Shown: positions 34,667 to 43,888 of the stretch, in pieces | Position numbering within the stretch: the first letter of the stretch is position 1 | Layout of the letters: every line of letters starts with the position of its first letter | Source of the DNA: Streptomyces hawaiiensis | GTDB lineage: Bacteria > Actinomycetota > Actinomycetes > Streptomycetales > Streptomycetaceae | DNA: 64,000 nt | Assembly (NCBI RefSeq): GCF_004803895.1 | Contig: NZ_CP021978.1 | Coordinates: 2,604,001-2,668,000 of the forward strand | Direction: 5' to 3' | Notes under the pieces: generated by a model | Seen by the model: the letters and a program-made list of their open reading frames with translations, nothing else | The model's database searches: none | Told to the model about the DNA's origin: nothing | Translations under genes and position numbers: made by a program

Positions 34667-35665
34667 TCACCGCGTGCGTGCGGCCTCGAGCAGCCGGTCG
34701 ACCTCTGCGAGCTGCGCGCTGGTGAGCGCCCCCTTCTCCAGCGCTCCCGCGTTCTCTTCCGCCTGGGCGACCGAGCGGAAACCGGGGATGGGAACCGTCC
34801 GCGGGCTGCGCGCCCACAGCCAGGCCAGGGCGCCCTGGGCGAGCGTACGGCCCTCGCTGGTGAGGACATCCTTGAGGGCGTCGACGCGGGCGAGCCACTC
34901 CGGGTCGGCGCCGGACCCGTCGCCGAAACCCCGCAACCAGGCCGGGGGCCTGCTGCGGATGTCCCCGGCCTCCAACGGCTGCCGGTCCCGGCTCTTCCCG
35001 GTGAGCAGCCCCATGGCGAGTGGACTGCGGTTGACGCTCGCGAGGCCCGCCTCCTCACACAGCCGGAGCATCGCGGGCGCGTCGTTCAAGACGTTGAGAG
35101 CGTGCTGGACGGCGGCGCAGTGCGGCCCCTCGGCGAACACGGCGGCGCGTGCGGGATCGTCGGTGCTCCACGCATAGGCCCGTATGAGTCCCTCGCGGAC
35201 CAGGTCCTCGCAGGCCTCCCGGAGCAGGGCGGCCTGCTCGGGACCGGCGTCGGAGAGATGGAACTGGTAGAGATCGACGTAATCGGTGCCGAGCCGGCGC
35301 AGGGACGCGGTCAGAGCGCGGCGCAGGTAGCCCAGGGAGTCGTCGTTGCCGGTGAGGGTCCTGGTGGCCTCGTCGAAGACGTTGCCCCACTTGGTGGCGA
35401 CAACGACATCGGCCCGGTGCTTGCCGAGGGCCCGGCCCAGCACGCGTTCGCTGTGCCCGGCGCCGTAGGTGTCGGCGGTGTCGAAGAAGGTGACGCCCAG
35501 TTCGAGGGCGCGCCGCACCGCCCGTACCGACTCCTCGTCGTCGACCTTGCCCCAGCCGAGCGGCTGCCCGTCCGCGGCCTGCCATTCACCGCCGATCGCC
35601 CAGCAGCCGAAGCCGAGGGCGCTCACCTCGATGCCGCTGCGTCCCAGCGGCCGTGTGGTCTCCAT
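34667..35665 (-). CDS. Aldo/keto reductase
   Basis: 332 residues of the TIM-barrel AKR fold. Catalytic Asp/Tyr in FFDTADTYGAGHSERVLG, Lys in VVVATKWGN and His in VDLYQFHLSD are all present, with VPIPGFRS near the NADPH site. Substrate unknown. The start codon ATG at 35663-35665 follows a short leader with no strong ribosome site. Confidence 0.93.
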   Translation of the reverse strand: METTRPLGRSGIEVSALGFGCWAIGGEWQAADGQPLGWGKVDDEESVRAVRRALELGVTFFDTADTYGAGHSERVLGRALGKHRADVVVATKWGNVFDEATRTLTGNDDSLGYLRRALTASLRRLGTDYVDLYQFHLSDAGPEQAALLREACEDLVREGLIRAYAWSTDDPARAAVFAEGPHCAAVQHALNVLNDAPAMLRLCEEAGLASVNRSPLAMGLLTGKSRDRQPLEAGDIRSRPPAWLRGFGDGSGADPEWLARVDALKDVLTSEGRTLAQGALAWLWARSPRTVPIPGFRSVAQAEENAGALEKGALTSAQLAEVDRLLEAARTR

Positions 35666-35724
35666 GCAGGGAGGCTAGAAGTTGGAGTGCAGGCGAGGAC
35701 AAGCCCCGCGGGGGTCTGGGTTTT

Positions 35725-36051
35725 TCAGGCCTGCCCGGTCTCGAAGCGCGTGATCCTGCCGTCGTCGTCCACGGTGAAGCTCCACCGGGTGCGCATCTCG
35801 CCCCAGGTGTCGTTGCTGTAGCGGGCGATGAGGGAACGGCCGCCGTTGGACTCGTTGTCGACCTCCATGTGGCCGTGGGAGGAGAAGATCTCCCGGTCCA
35901 CCCAGTCGTCGAGGTCACGGTCGGAGCCGTCGTCCGTCACGGTCGCGCCCGGCGCGAGGAGCGCCATGAAGCTTTCGCGGTCGTGGTTGTTCACGGCGGC
36001 CACGAAGGCCCGGACGGCCGGATCGCTCAGGCGCGTGGTCTGAATCGTCAT
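35725..36051 (-). CDS. SnoaL-like / NTF2-family protein
   Basis: 108 residues from the ATG at 36049-36051. VRAFVAAVNNHDRESFMALL, GATVTDDGSDRDLDDWVDREI and a beta-rich C-terminus RTRWSFTVDDDGRITRFETG fit the nuclear-transport-factor-2-like cone fold. Members are small-molecule cyclases, isomerases or binding proteins; role unknown here. It lies 59 bp upstream of the aldo/keto reductase gene on the same strand and may be cotranscribed. Confidence 0.85.
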   Translation of the reverse strand: MTIQTTRLSDPAVRAFVAAVNNHDRESFMALLAPGATVTDDGSDRDLDDWVDREIFSSHGHMEVDNESNGGRSLIARYSNDTWGEMRTRWSFTVDDDGRITRFETGQA

Positions 36052-36221
36052 GTGAGCCAGCCTCGTACCGGCCACCGCCCCACGCCACCCGTGCCACCCG
36101 AACGGCGTCCCGCACGGGTCCGCCGGGTGTCGCGGGGTGTGAGGGGTGCGACGGTGGAAACGCGAAGAGGAGCGTTCCTCTGTTCCTGCTGTTGTTCCTG
36201 CTGTCTGCTCCGGGAGTCGAC

Positions 36222-36779
<558 letters not shown>

Positions 36780-36837
36780 GGGGCGGCAGGGGTCGGGGCC
36801 GGGGCGTTGTCAGACCCTCGTGGCAGGCTGCGCCCCT

Positions 36838-37263
36838 ATGAACGAGCAGACCCCCACCCCTGAACTCTGGTCCACCATCGACGCCTTGTCGGAGTGGCTC
36901 GACACCGCCCGCCCCGTCGAGGGCCGCGAAGGCGTCCTCCTACGCATCCTGAAACTCTCGGAGGAGGTCGGCGAGGTCTCGGAGGCGGTGATCGGGGCGA
37001 CGGGACAGAACCCGCGCAAGGGCGTCACGCACACGTGGGACGACGTGCAGGCGGAGCTGTGCGACGTCGTCATCACGGCGCTGATGGCACTGCGGACGCT
37101 GACGCCTCAGGCGCGGGAGGTGTTCGGGGGGCATCTGGAGCGGGTCGCGCAGCGGTCACTGGGGGCGGTTTCTCCCTCCCTCGCGACATCCCGTCTCCCC
37201 GAGAACCGGCAGGCCGGCGGGGGTGAGACATCCCAGCCTCCCACAGGGGCCCTCGGCGGTTGA
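36838..37263 (+). CDS. MazG-like nucleotide pyrophosphohydrolase family protein
   Basis: 141 residues from the ATG at 36838. The metal-binding EExxE pattern is in LKLSEEVGEVSEAVIG, followed by ELCDVVITAL with the ExxD motif, as in all-alpha NTP pyrophosphatases. It probably removes non-canonical dNTPs. The last 35 residues are low complexity and family-atypical. Confidence 0.88.
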   Translation: MNEQTPTPELWSTIDALSEWLDTARPVEGREGVLLRILKLSEEVGEVSEAVIGATGQNPRKGVTHTWDDVQAELCDVVITALMALRTLTPQAREVFGGHLERVAQRSLGAVSPSLATSRLPENRQAGGGETSQPPTGALGG

Positions 37264-37352
37264 TCGGTCACGCAGCGGTGTGAGAGACCTCTTCGTGGCT
37301 CGGCGCGGAAGGACGAAGGCGCTGAGTTCCGATCCGACGAAGGGGGAAACAC

Positions 37353-37736
37353 ATGAGCGTGTTCAGCGGGGTGCGCACCAAGGCGGGGGTCGTCTCGGGC
37401 GCCGTGCTGCTGGCCGGTCTGGGAATCGGCGCGACGAGCGGCACCGCGGCCGCCGCGTCGGGCGACTGCCCGAAGGGCTGGTTCTGCGTCTGGGCCGGCG
37501 AGAACTACACCGGCCGCATGCAGAAGGTCCAGTACGACAACGCGGACCTGTCCTCGCACACCGTCTTCGCCAACGGCTTCCGCTCCGCCTTCAACAACGG
37601 CAACAGCTGCGATGTGCAGGTGTACGGCGGTAAGAACTACACCAAGTCCCTCGGAACGCTCAAGCGTGGCCAGAAGGGCAGCTCCGACGAAGTGACGATC
37701 AAGGTCCTCTCCAACAAGTGGGTCAACTGCCGCTGA
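37353..37736 (+). CDS. Secreted peptidase inhibitor I36-like (beta/gamma crystallin) protein
   Basis: 127 residues. Signal peptide VVSGAVLLAGLGIGATSGTAAAA, then CPKGWFCVWAGENYTGRM, the hallmark of the I36 metalloproteinase-inhibitor (SMI) and beta/gamma-crystallin fold, with four cysteines in the mature part. GGGGGAA before the ATG is the ribosome site. Probably secreted, inhibiting a protease or binding calcium. Confidence 0.9.
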   Translation: MSVFSGVRTKAGVVSGAVLLAGLGIGATSGTAAAASGDCPKGWFCVWAGENYTGRMQKVQYDNADLSSHTVFANGFRSAFNNGNSCDVQVYGGKNYTKSLGTLKRGQKGSSDEVTIKVLSNKWVNCR

Positions 37737-37800
37737 CCGACGCACGGTCCGCCGGCGCACCTGGCCGGCCGACGGGCGGCGAATCACTGACCCGAGCCGG

Positions 37801-38889
37801 TCAGGGGGCGTCGCCGCCCTCGTCCGGCGGGGGGTCCTCGGCGGCGGCGGCGCAGTGCGGCCAGTCGGAGAAGTCCTCGTCCTGAGCCCACAGCCGGTGC
37901 GCCGCCCGGATGTTCCAGTCCGGGTCCATGGCCTTCTCCGGAGTGCCCCGCAGATCGCGCAGCCGGGCGTCGGAAATCTGGAAGACGCCCCAGTTCCGGG
38001 TGCCGTTGGTATTGGGTGTGATGTAGAGGGGGTCCAGGAAGGACTGGCAGCGGGCGATCCGCACGGCCGTGTCCGCCTTCTCCCCGAAGACCTCGTGGAT
38101 ACGGTCGGCCACCTGCTTCTTGCTCCAGGTCTTCAGGGACACGTCCTCGTCGTACAGCGCCCGCTTGGTGTCGTCGTCGACGATGCCGTCCACGTTCAGT
38201 CCGACCCGAAGCTGGAACGCCTCGACCCGGCGCAGGGTCTCGGGGCCGAAGATGCCGTCGATCCCTATGGTCACTCCGGTTCTGGACAGCAGCAGCTGGA
38301 CCTCCCGGACGCACCTGTCGCTCTGACCGTCGCGGACCGGCTCCTTGCACTCACCGGTGAACAGGGGACGGTTGTCGGCCACCGTCTCGGACGGTTCGTC
38401 ACCGCCCTTGTTCCATGTCAGGGCGGCGGCGAGCGCGGCGGCAGCGAGCAGGGCGGCAACGGCCCACGGCCACCGGCGCGCACGGGAGCCGCCGGTCTCC
38501 GGGGTCTCATCGCCCCCGTCGGCAACTGGAGTTGCTGCCGGTCTCAGGGCTTCGTCGCCTACGGGCCGGTCTTCGACAGGCGTCGGCGTCGGAACCCCGG
38601 CGGCAGCGGGTTCCGGCACTGGAGACGGCGTACGCGGCTCGCTCGCCAGCACCCACAGCCGGTGCAGCTCCGTCACCTCGTCCCGGTCAGCCCCGGCCTG
38701 CCGGGCCAGCCGCCTGACCACGTCGAAGTCGGCGGGTACGGCCCTGCCCGAGCAGTACCGGTGCAGCGCGGAACGGCTGATGTCCAGCCGGGTGGCGAGC
38801 GTCTCGTAACTGTGTGGCGTGCGTTCCTTCAGCGCGAGAAGCGCCTCGGCGAACTCCCTGACACGGGCCTCGGCCCGATCGCCCTGCAT
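37801..38889 (-). CDS. Membrane XRE regulator-like protein with PG-binding and degenerate lysozyme-like domains (paralogue 1)
   Basis: 362 residues from the ATG at 38887-38889 (GGAGG 8 bp upstream). Order: XRE-type HTH (about 25-80, TLATRLDISRSALHRYCSG), Pro-rich linker, one TM helix (139-158), peptidoglycan-binding repeat (about 190-248, IDGIFGPETLRRVEAFQ), then a lysozyme-like domain (about 258-348: NWGVFQISD, DPDWNIRAAHRLW, WPHC). The residue expected to be the catalytic Glu (CES motif) is Gln282 (RCQSFLDP), so hydrolysis is unlikely. Inferred topology: HTH inside, wall-binding domain outside. Next gene is a close paralogue. Confidence 0.8.
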   Translation of the reverse strand: MQGDRAEARVREFAEALLALKERTPHSYETLATRLDISRSALHRYCSGRAVPADFDVVRRLARQAGADRDEVTELHRLWVLASEPRTPSPVPEPAAAGVPTPTPVEDRPVGDEALRPAATPVADGGDETPETGGSRARRWPWAVAALLAAAALAAALTWNKGGDEPSETVADNRPLFTGECKEPVRDGQSDRCVREVQLLLSRTGVTIGIDGIFGPETLRRVEAFQLRVGLNVDGIVDDDTKRALYDEDVSLKTWSKKQVADRIHEVFGEKADTAVRIARCQSFLDPLYITPNTNGTRNWGVFQISDARLRDLRGTPEKAMDPDWNIRAAHRLWAQDEDFSDWPHCAAAAEDPPPDEGGDAP

Positions 38890-38988
38890 CTTCTCGGACC
38901 TCCGCAGCATGATCCCCCGGCGCACGCGGTGCCCATGCTACGGAAAAGCGGGCGCTTCGGCATCAACTGTGGTCGCATGCAGATGAGT

Positions 38989-40008
38989 TCACAGCTGATC
39001 CACGGGTTCCACCGTGACGTTGCAGTGCGGCCACGCACGGAAGTCCTCGTGCCGGGACCACAGCCGGTGGGCGGCCCGGATGTTCCACTCCGGGTCCAGC
39101 GCGTCCACGGGGGTTCCGTCCAGCTCCCGCAGGTGGGACTCGGAGAGCTGGAAGACGCCCCAGGTACGGGTGGAATCGGCCTGGGACGTCGTGGCGAGCG
39201 GCTCAAGCAGGGACTGGCACTCGGCTGTGCGCACGGCCTGCCCGGCGTCCCGGTCGAAGACCTCGCGGATGCGGTCCGCCACGCGCTCCTCGCTCCAGGT
39301 CTGCAGGGAGACGTCCATGTCCTCGTCGTACAGCGCCTGCTTGGTCGCCGTGTCGACGACGCCGTTGTCGTGCAGCCCGGCGAACGTCTGGAAGGCCACG
39401 ACCAGACTGCGGGTGTCCCCGATGAAACGCCCGGTGACGTCGAGATCCCCGCCGGCCTCCACCAGCAGGCGCTGGACCTCCCGGACGCATTCTCCCCTCT
39501 CTCCCATGCCGACCGGCCCCTCGCAGGCCTGCGAGAGCAGCAGTCGCTCCTCGTCGGATGCTCCCGCGGTGCCCCGTACGACACCCAGCAGCCCCGCGCC
39601 GACGACGACGGCGACCGCGACGCCGACCAGGTCCCTGGACCTCCACCGGGCCCTTGCGGCCACGGTCGGCCGCGCCCGCGGCCGAGGCACCTCCGGCTCG
39701 ACCGGTTTCGGTGCCCGTCCCGAAGCATCCGGTTCGTCCGGCTCCGCATCCCTCCCCGGGGCATCCGGTTCGGTCGCCCGGACCCACAGCCGGTGCAGCC
39801 CGACCAGTTCGTCCCGGTCCGCCCCGCACCGCTTGGCGAAGCGCTCCACGGTCGCGAAGTCGGCCGGAACCGACGTGCCCGAGCAGTAACGGTGCAGCGC
39901 GGACCGGCTGATACCGGTCCGCGCCGCCAAGGTCTCGAAACTGTGCGGTGTACGGTCCTTCAACTCCCGCAACGCCGCCGCGAACTCCGTCCCTCCGCAG
40001 TGCCCCAT
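38989..40008 (-). CDS. Membrane XRE regulator-like protein with PG-binding and degenerate lysozyme-like domains (paralogue 2)
   Basis: 339 residues from the ATG at 40006-40008 (GGAGGACC upstream). Same architecture as its neighbour: HTH ETLAARTGISRSALHRYCSG (about 25-75), charged linker, TM helix (about 125-145), PG-binding repeat (about 172-230) and lysozyme-like C-domain with TWGVFQLSE and DPEWNIRAAHRLW. Again ECQSLLEP has Gln (265) where Glu is expected, and the disulfide-like Cys pair (264, 329) is kept. Conserved loss in both copies implies a selected non-catalytic role. 99 bp separate the two genes. Confidence 0.8.
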   Translation of the reverse strand: MGHCGGTEFAAALRELKDRTPHSFETLAARTGISRSALHRYCSGTSVPADFATVERFAKRCGADRDELVGLHRLWVRATEPDAPGRDAEPDEPDASGRAPKPVEPEVPRPRARPTVAARARWRSRDLVGVAVAVVVGAGLLGVVRGTAGASDEERLLLSQACEGPVGMGERGECVREVQRLLVEAGGDLDVTGRFIGDTRSLVVAFQTFAGLHDNGVVDTATKQALYDEDMDVSLQTWSEERVADRIREVFDRDAGQAVRTAECQSLLEPLATTSQADSTRTWGVFQLSESHLRELDGTPVDALDPEWNIRAAHRLWSRHEDFRAWPHCNVTVEPVDQL

Positions 40009-40102
40009 CCCGGTCCTCCCCCGATGACACGGTGCGCGTGCAGACGGAGTGATGGTATCGGGACGGGCGCGGGGCAAGGAGGTTCAGCCGCGCCTCACCG
40101 TC

Positions 40103-40561
40103 TCAGGCACCGTTTCGGAGTTCACCGCAGTACCAGAGATTGCGGTTCTCGTACCAACGCCACTTGAGATTGGTGCGCGACTGCTCGCCGTACTTGCCGT
40201 CCTTTCCGATGCCTTCCTTGCCCTGGGCGTACTCGAGCGCCTCCTTGGTGTCCTTGCCGAAGATTCCGTCGACTTCGAGGTTGCGGTCGTAGCACCAGTT
40301 CAGGTTCTTCTGCAGCGCCTTGACGGCTTTGCTTTCCGCACCCTGGTTCATGTAGCAGTCGATATCGCCGCCGTGGGCGGGGAGGTACGCCTTGTAGGAG
40401 CCGCCGGAAGCGGCCGCCCTCTTCTTGGTCACCTCGGCATTGCAGTAGCCCGCATAGGCGGCGGCCGGTGTCGCGGTGGCCAGGCCGATCCCGGCGCAGG
40501 ACAGCAGGACGGCGGCGGCGGAGATGGCCGACTTGGAGCGCAGTGCGCGGGTCTTGTTCAC
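40103..40561 (-). CDS. Secreted peptidoglycan-binding domain protein
   Basis: 152 residues from the GTG at 40559-40561, with GGGGGA 8 bp upstream. Signal peptide SAISAAAVLLSCAGIGLATATPAAA, then a single PG-binding repeat AVKALQKNLNWCYDRNLEVD followed by GIFGKDTKEALEYAQGKEGI. Four mature cysteines suggest disulfides. It is 94 bp upstream of the XRE/PG-binding pair on the same strand, so the three may form a cell-wall module. No catalytic domain. Confidence 0.82.
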   Translation of the reverse strand: MNKTRALRSKSAISAAAVLLSCAGIGLATATPAAAYAGYCNAEVTKKRAAASGGSYKAYLPAHGGDIDCYMNQGAESKAVKALQKNLNWCYDRNLEVDGIFGKDTKEALEYAQGKEGIGKDGKYGEQSRTNLKWRWYENRNLWYCGELRNGA

Positions 40562-40929
40562 GTGATTGTCCCCCATGGGCTGGTGAGTGTGCGTGTGCTG
40601 CAGACTCGGCGCTCGTCCGAGGGCGCTGAGTTCACGGGTGGATGGTCGTCATGGCCGGGCAGGGGGCGTCAATCAGATGCGGAAGGTACGGGAGGCAGGG
40701 ATGTCCCACCCGGCCTGACCTGGCGATTCTCCGCGCGATGGGACGGCCGGCGGGACGGCTGCGAGCAGGGCGATATGCCGCACGGGGGGCTGCGTGGGGT
40801 CCGGGTGTCTCAAGAGGGTGTGCGAAAAAGCAGGTGTGCCGAAGTGGCGGACCAGTCGGGCGTACGCCGGGGACAACCACCCGATCTGCGAGCGCAGCTC
40901 CCTCGCACATCACCCAGGAAGCACGCAGG
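40562..40929. other. Intergenic region at the left border of the pPIWI-RE locus
   Basis: 368 bp with no supported gene, RNA or terminal repeat. Plus-strand frames here give Gly/Arg-rich peptides without ribosome sites. The ATG-proximal part (40562-40640) should hold the promoter of the secreted PG-binding gene. I found no integrase, direct repeat or insertion-sequence end that would mark how the locus arrived. Confidence 0.5.
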
Positions 40930-43796
40930 TCACTCGCCAATAACTCCACCATCGATGCAGAAGTCGAAGGCGATCTGGCCCCATAGGGCGTCGTCCGGAG
41001 AGGCCGTAGTCTGAGGATCTGCCAGGTCCACAACTTCGTCGATCTCGTGCGGCAGAGCGTAGTCGTCCGCGAGCCGTGCAAGGTACAAGATCAGCGGTAG
41101 AGCCAACCCTTCACGGCCCACGCGGTAGTCCTCACTGAAACGCTGCTGGTGTACGAATGCGAACCATGCCTCGGCGTCATCGCCCGGCTGAAGGCACGCA
41201 ACGGTCAGCTCAAGGAGGTCCGGGTTCCAGGCATTCACTGTCGGACGGTAGGAGTTGTTACCCGCTGCGTTGGTGTGCGGAGTCAAGCTTCGCGTCATCG
41301 TTGGTGAGCTTCGTCTGCGTGCCGGACTTGCCGGTCGTGCTGTAGAAGACGCGGTCCGAGTCGCCCCGCGCCCCGGGCCGCCACAGCCCCATCGCGATGC
41401 CCCCGCGCTGCTGGCCCTCCAACTCCGGAGAGCGTTCCTCCGCCTCTGCCCAGCACTGGGCCGTCTCGTCCCGACTGCCGTCGGCGACCCGGACGACACG
41501 AAGCTGCTTGCCGTACAGACCGATCCGCTGGGTGGGGCCTCCGTCGAGGCCGAGCCTGTCCCGTTCCAAACCGTCGTTCCTCAGCCAAGGCCATCGCTTC
41601 CGGAAGTCCTGAGCGTGGGCCAGGACGAGCGTCGGGGTACTGCGCAGTTGCGCGAGGGTCTTCTTGACGAAGGCCGCCGTGAGGGCCGACTGCTCCGCGC
41701 TGTTCTTCCGTCCTTCAACCCGTCCCGTCAAGGTCTTGAGGAGTTCGGGGTACGGCACCCATTCGTGCATGTCGGCCGACTTGCCCAGCACGCACTTCGC
41801 GCCCGGCCGGATGAGCACCGCGATCGGCGTGAACTGCTGCTTGCCCGTGGGTCCGTCTAGGCGGCGTTCCACCAGATGGAAGGCCACCTGGTTCAGGTTC
41901 GCGGGGATGAGCGTGTCGCCGAGCGTGTGCTGGGGCACCAGCCGCATGCCGGTCTGACGCAGGCCGTCAGACCAGGCTGCGGCTGCACGCAGACCTGCAT
42001 CGGCGAGAGCCTCGTCCGCCTCCATATCCGGGTCTGGCGGCCGGATGAACTGGGTCACCAGGCCTGCGTCCGCGCAGCCGAGGCGGGTGGCGTGCTTGGG
42101 GTCGCTCCGTCGCTTGGCATGGCGGAAGGCGTCCTGCCCGTCGAGTTCCACGAAGGCCAGCCGGACCCCGGGGACGGCTTCCCGCAGGGCTGCCATGGCG
42201 CGCGCGACACCGGTACGGCGCTCCTCGATGGCCTTGTCGTGCTCCTGCCCCCGGCGCGGCGCACTGTCGTCTCCCAGCGGTGCACCCAAAACCCCCAGGG
42301 GCTGAGCGTGCAGCTGAACAGTGAGTTCCTCCGTCTTCCACACCCAGGTGTCGGGACCCTGCGCACGCCGGTGCCCGGCCAGCCCCAGCCCCGTCTCCGC
42401 CGCGGCGATCATCTGCTCGCGGATGGCGTCGCTCTGGTGGAGCACGACCGCGGTGAGGTCTTCCCCTTCGAGTGCTTCGGCCAGGCGTGCCCGCAGCACC
42501 TGAGCGTTGTGGGCCGCGTTCAGCTCACGCTCATCCAGGATGACCGCGAGGTCTTCGGGATCCTTCTTTCCACGTTCTTGGGAATGGACGGCAGCTTCTT
42601 GAGCTGCTTCCTGGGCGGCCGCGCGTACGCGCTGCGCTCGAGCTTCGGAACGGGAACGAACTCGGGAGCGATCGCCTGCTCCGCCCACTCGATCAACCGT
42701 CGCCGTTCACTGGGCATCAGTCCGGTGCCGATCGTGTGCCTGCCCATGGCGGCCTGGTGCCCGATCGCGATCCGGATGCCATCCCGGCCGTGGATCCAGT
42801 GGCCGGCCTCCTTCACCAGCCGGTCCGGGGACGGCGGTGCGTCGAGTGCGCTGATCCGGGCGAGCATTCCTTCAGCTCCGCCCTGACGCCAGTCTGTGGT
42901 GCCGTTCTTCCACTCCAGCATGGCGACCGCAAAGCGCTGCGGCTGCGGGCCGTCGTGGACGAGGGAGTCGTCGGGGAGGAGGTACGCGGACACGCCCTTG
43001 CCGTACGGCATGTAGACCTTGCCGGTGACGAACCGGCGCACACCGGCGGCTACATGGACGCGCGGGACGGGCGAGAAGGGAACGGTGCGCACGGTGATGC
43101 GGAGGGTCGCCGCGTAGTAGGCCGGCTTGGCGTCGCCGCCGCGCCGCCTGGGTACGTACTCGATCACGTTCGACATCAGCTCGGCGCCCCCGCTTCCCTG
43201 ACCCCGGGCACCCGTGCGGCCGGCGACCTGCCGGAACGACAGCTGCTGCCCGTGGTGTTCGTACGGTCCCTGGCGCACGATCCGTTCGGCGAGGATGTCG
43301 GGAAGCAACCGGTACACGTGGGACGCGGGCAGAGCGGTTCCCCCGGGCGACAACTCCTGTTCGAGGAGGTCGATCTTGCCGGGCCGCCAGCTGAGAGCCC
43401 CGGTGTCGAGATCACGGAAGCAGTTCATCAGCAGGGCCGTGGTCTCGGGATCGTCGGCATCACGCGGGAGGCTCTTGAGCCAGGTGGCGATGTAGAGGTT
43501 CGTCACCGCCATCGGGTACGCGTCCTGGCAGTACAGCCAGGGGCTCTCCGAGCCGAACCGTGCCGTGGAGTCGACCGTGACGATGTCCGGCGCGGTGGCG
43601 CGCATCAGCTGGTTGACCGCCGCTGTGGGTACGCGGCGCCGTCGCTCGGCCTGCCCCTCGGTCATTCCACCGTGGTAGAGGCGCAGGAGTGGTTCCTCCC
43701 AGTGGGCAGGCAGGGAGAGCGTGTGCATCGGGACACGAAGGGCCCCTGTGCCGGGTCGGGAAGGTATGCCGCCGGGCGGTTGTACTGGTAGGCCAT
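40930..43796 (-). pseudogene. pPIWI-RE family prokaryotic Argonaute-like protein, three frameshifts
   Basis: Start ATG 43794-43796 (GAGGAG upstream; MAYQYNRPAAYLPDPAQGPF). Frame changes are needed near 43730-43732 (one base missing), 42563-42570 (one base missing in an A-run) and 41284 (one base extra) to reach the stop at 40930. The rebuilt protein is about 955 residues: N-terminal X module (HTLSLPAHWEEPLLRLYH), MID-like middle, and a PIWI/RNase H-like C-domain (GLERDRLGLDGGPTQRIGLYG; NPDLLELTVACLQPGDD). Family members form an anti-invader module with a DinG-like helicase and a REase. The helicase remnant is upstream; the REase is missing. Assignment is from motif recall. Confidence 0.75.
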
Positions 43797-43888
43797 GGTG
43801 CCGTTCTCCTCGGGGCAGGTGTGAAGTGCGCGGACGCGACGCAGTCACGTCGCGGATGCGGTGCGGTGCGGTGTGGTGACGGACGCCG

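Noticed and set aside
37855..40167. 770-codon plus-strand ORF opposite the XRE/PG-binding pair
   Set aside because: Minus-strand frames carry clear HTH, PG-binding and lysozyme-like motifs; the plus frame does not.
40642..40986. 114-codon ORF near the pPIWI-RE border
   Set aside because: No ribosome site, Gly/Arg-rich, overlaps the 3' end of the PIWI gene.
42563..42570. Programmed -1 frameshift in the pPIWI-RE gene
   Set aside because: GGAAAGA is not a slippery heptamer in the right register, and two other frame breaks in the gene argue for decay.
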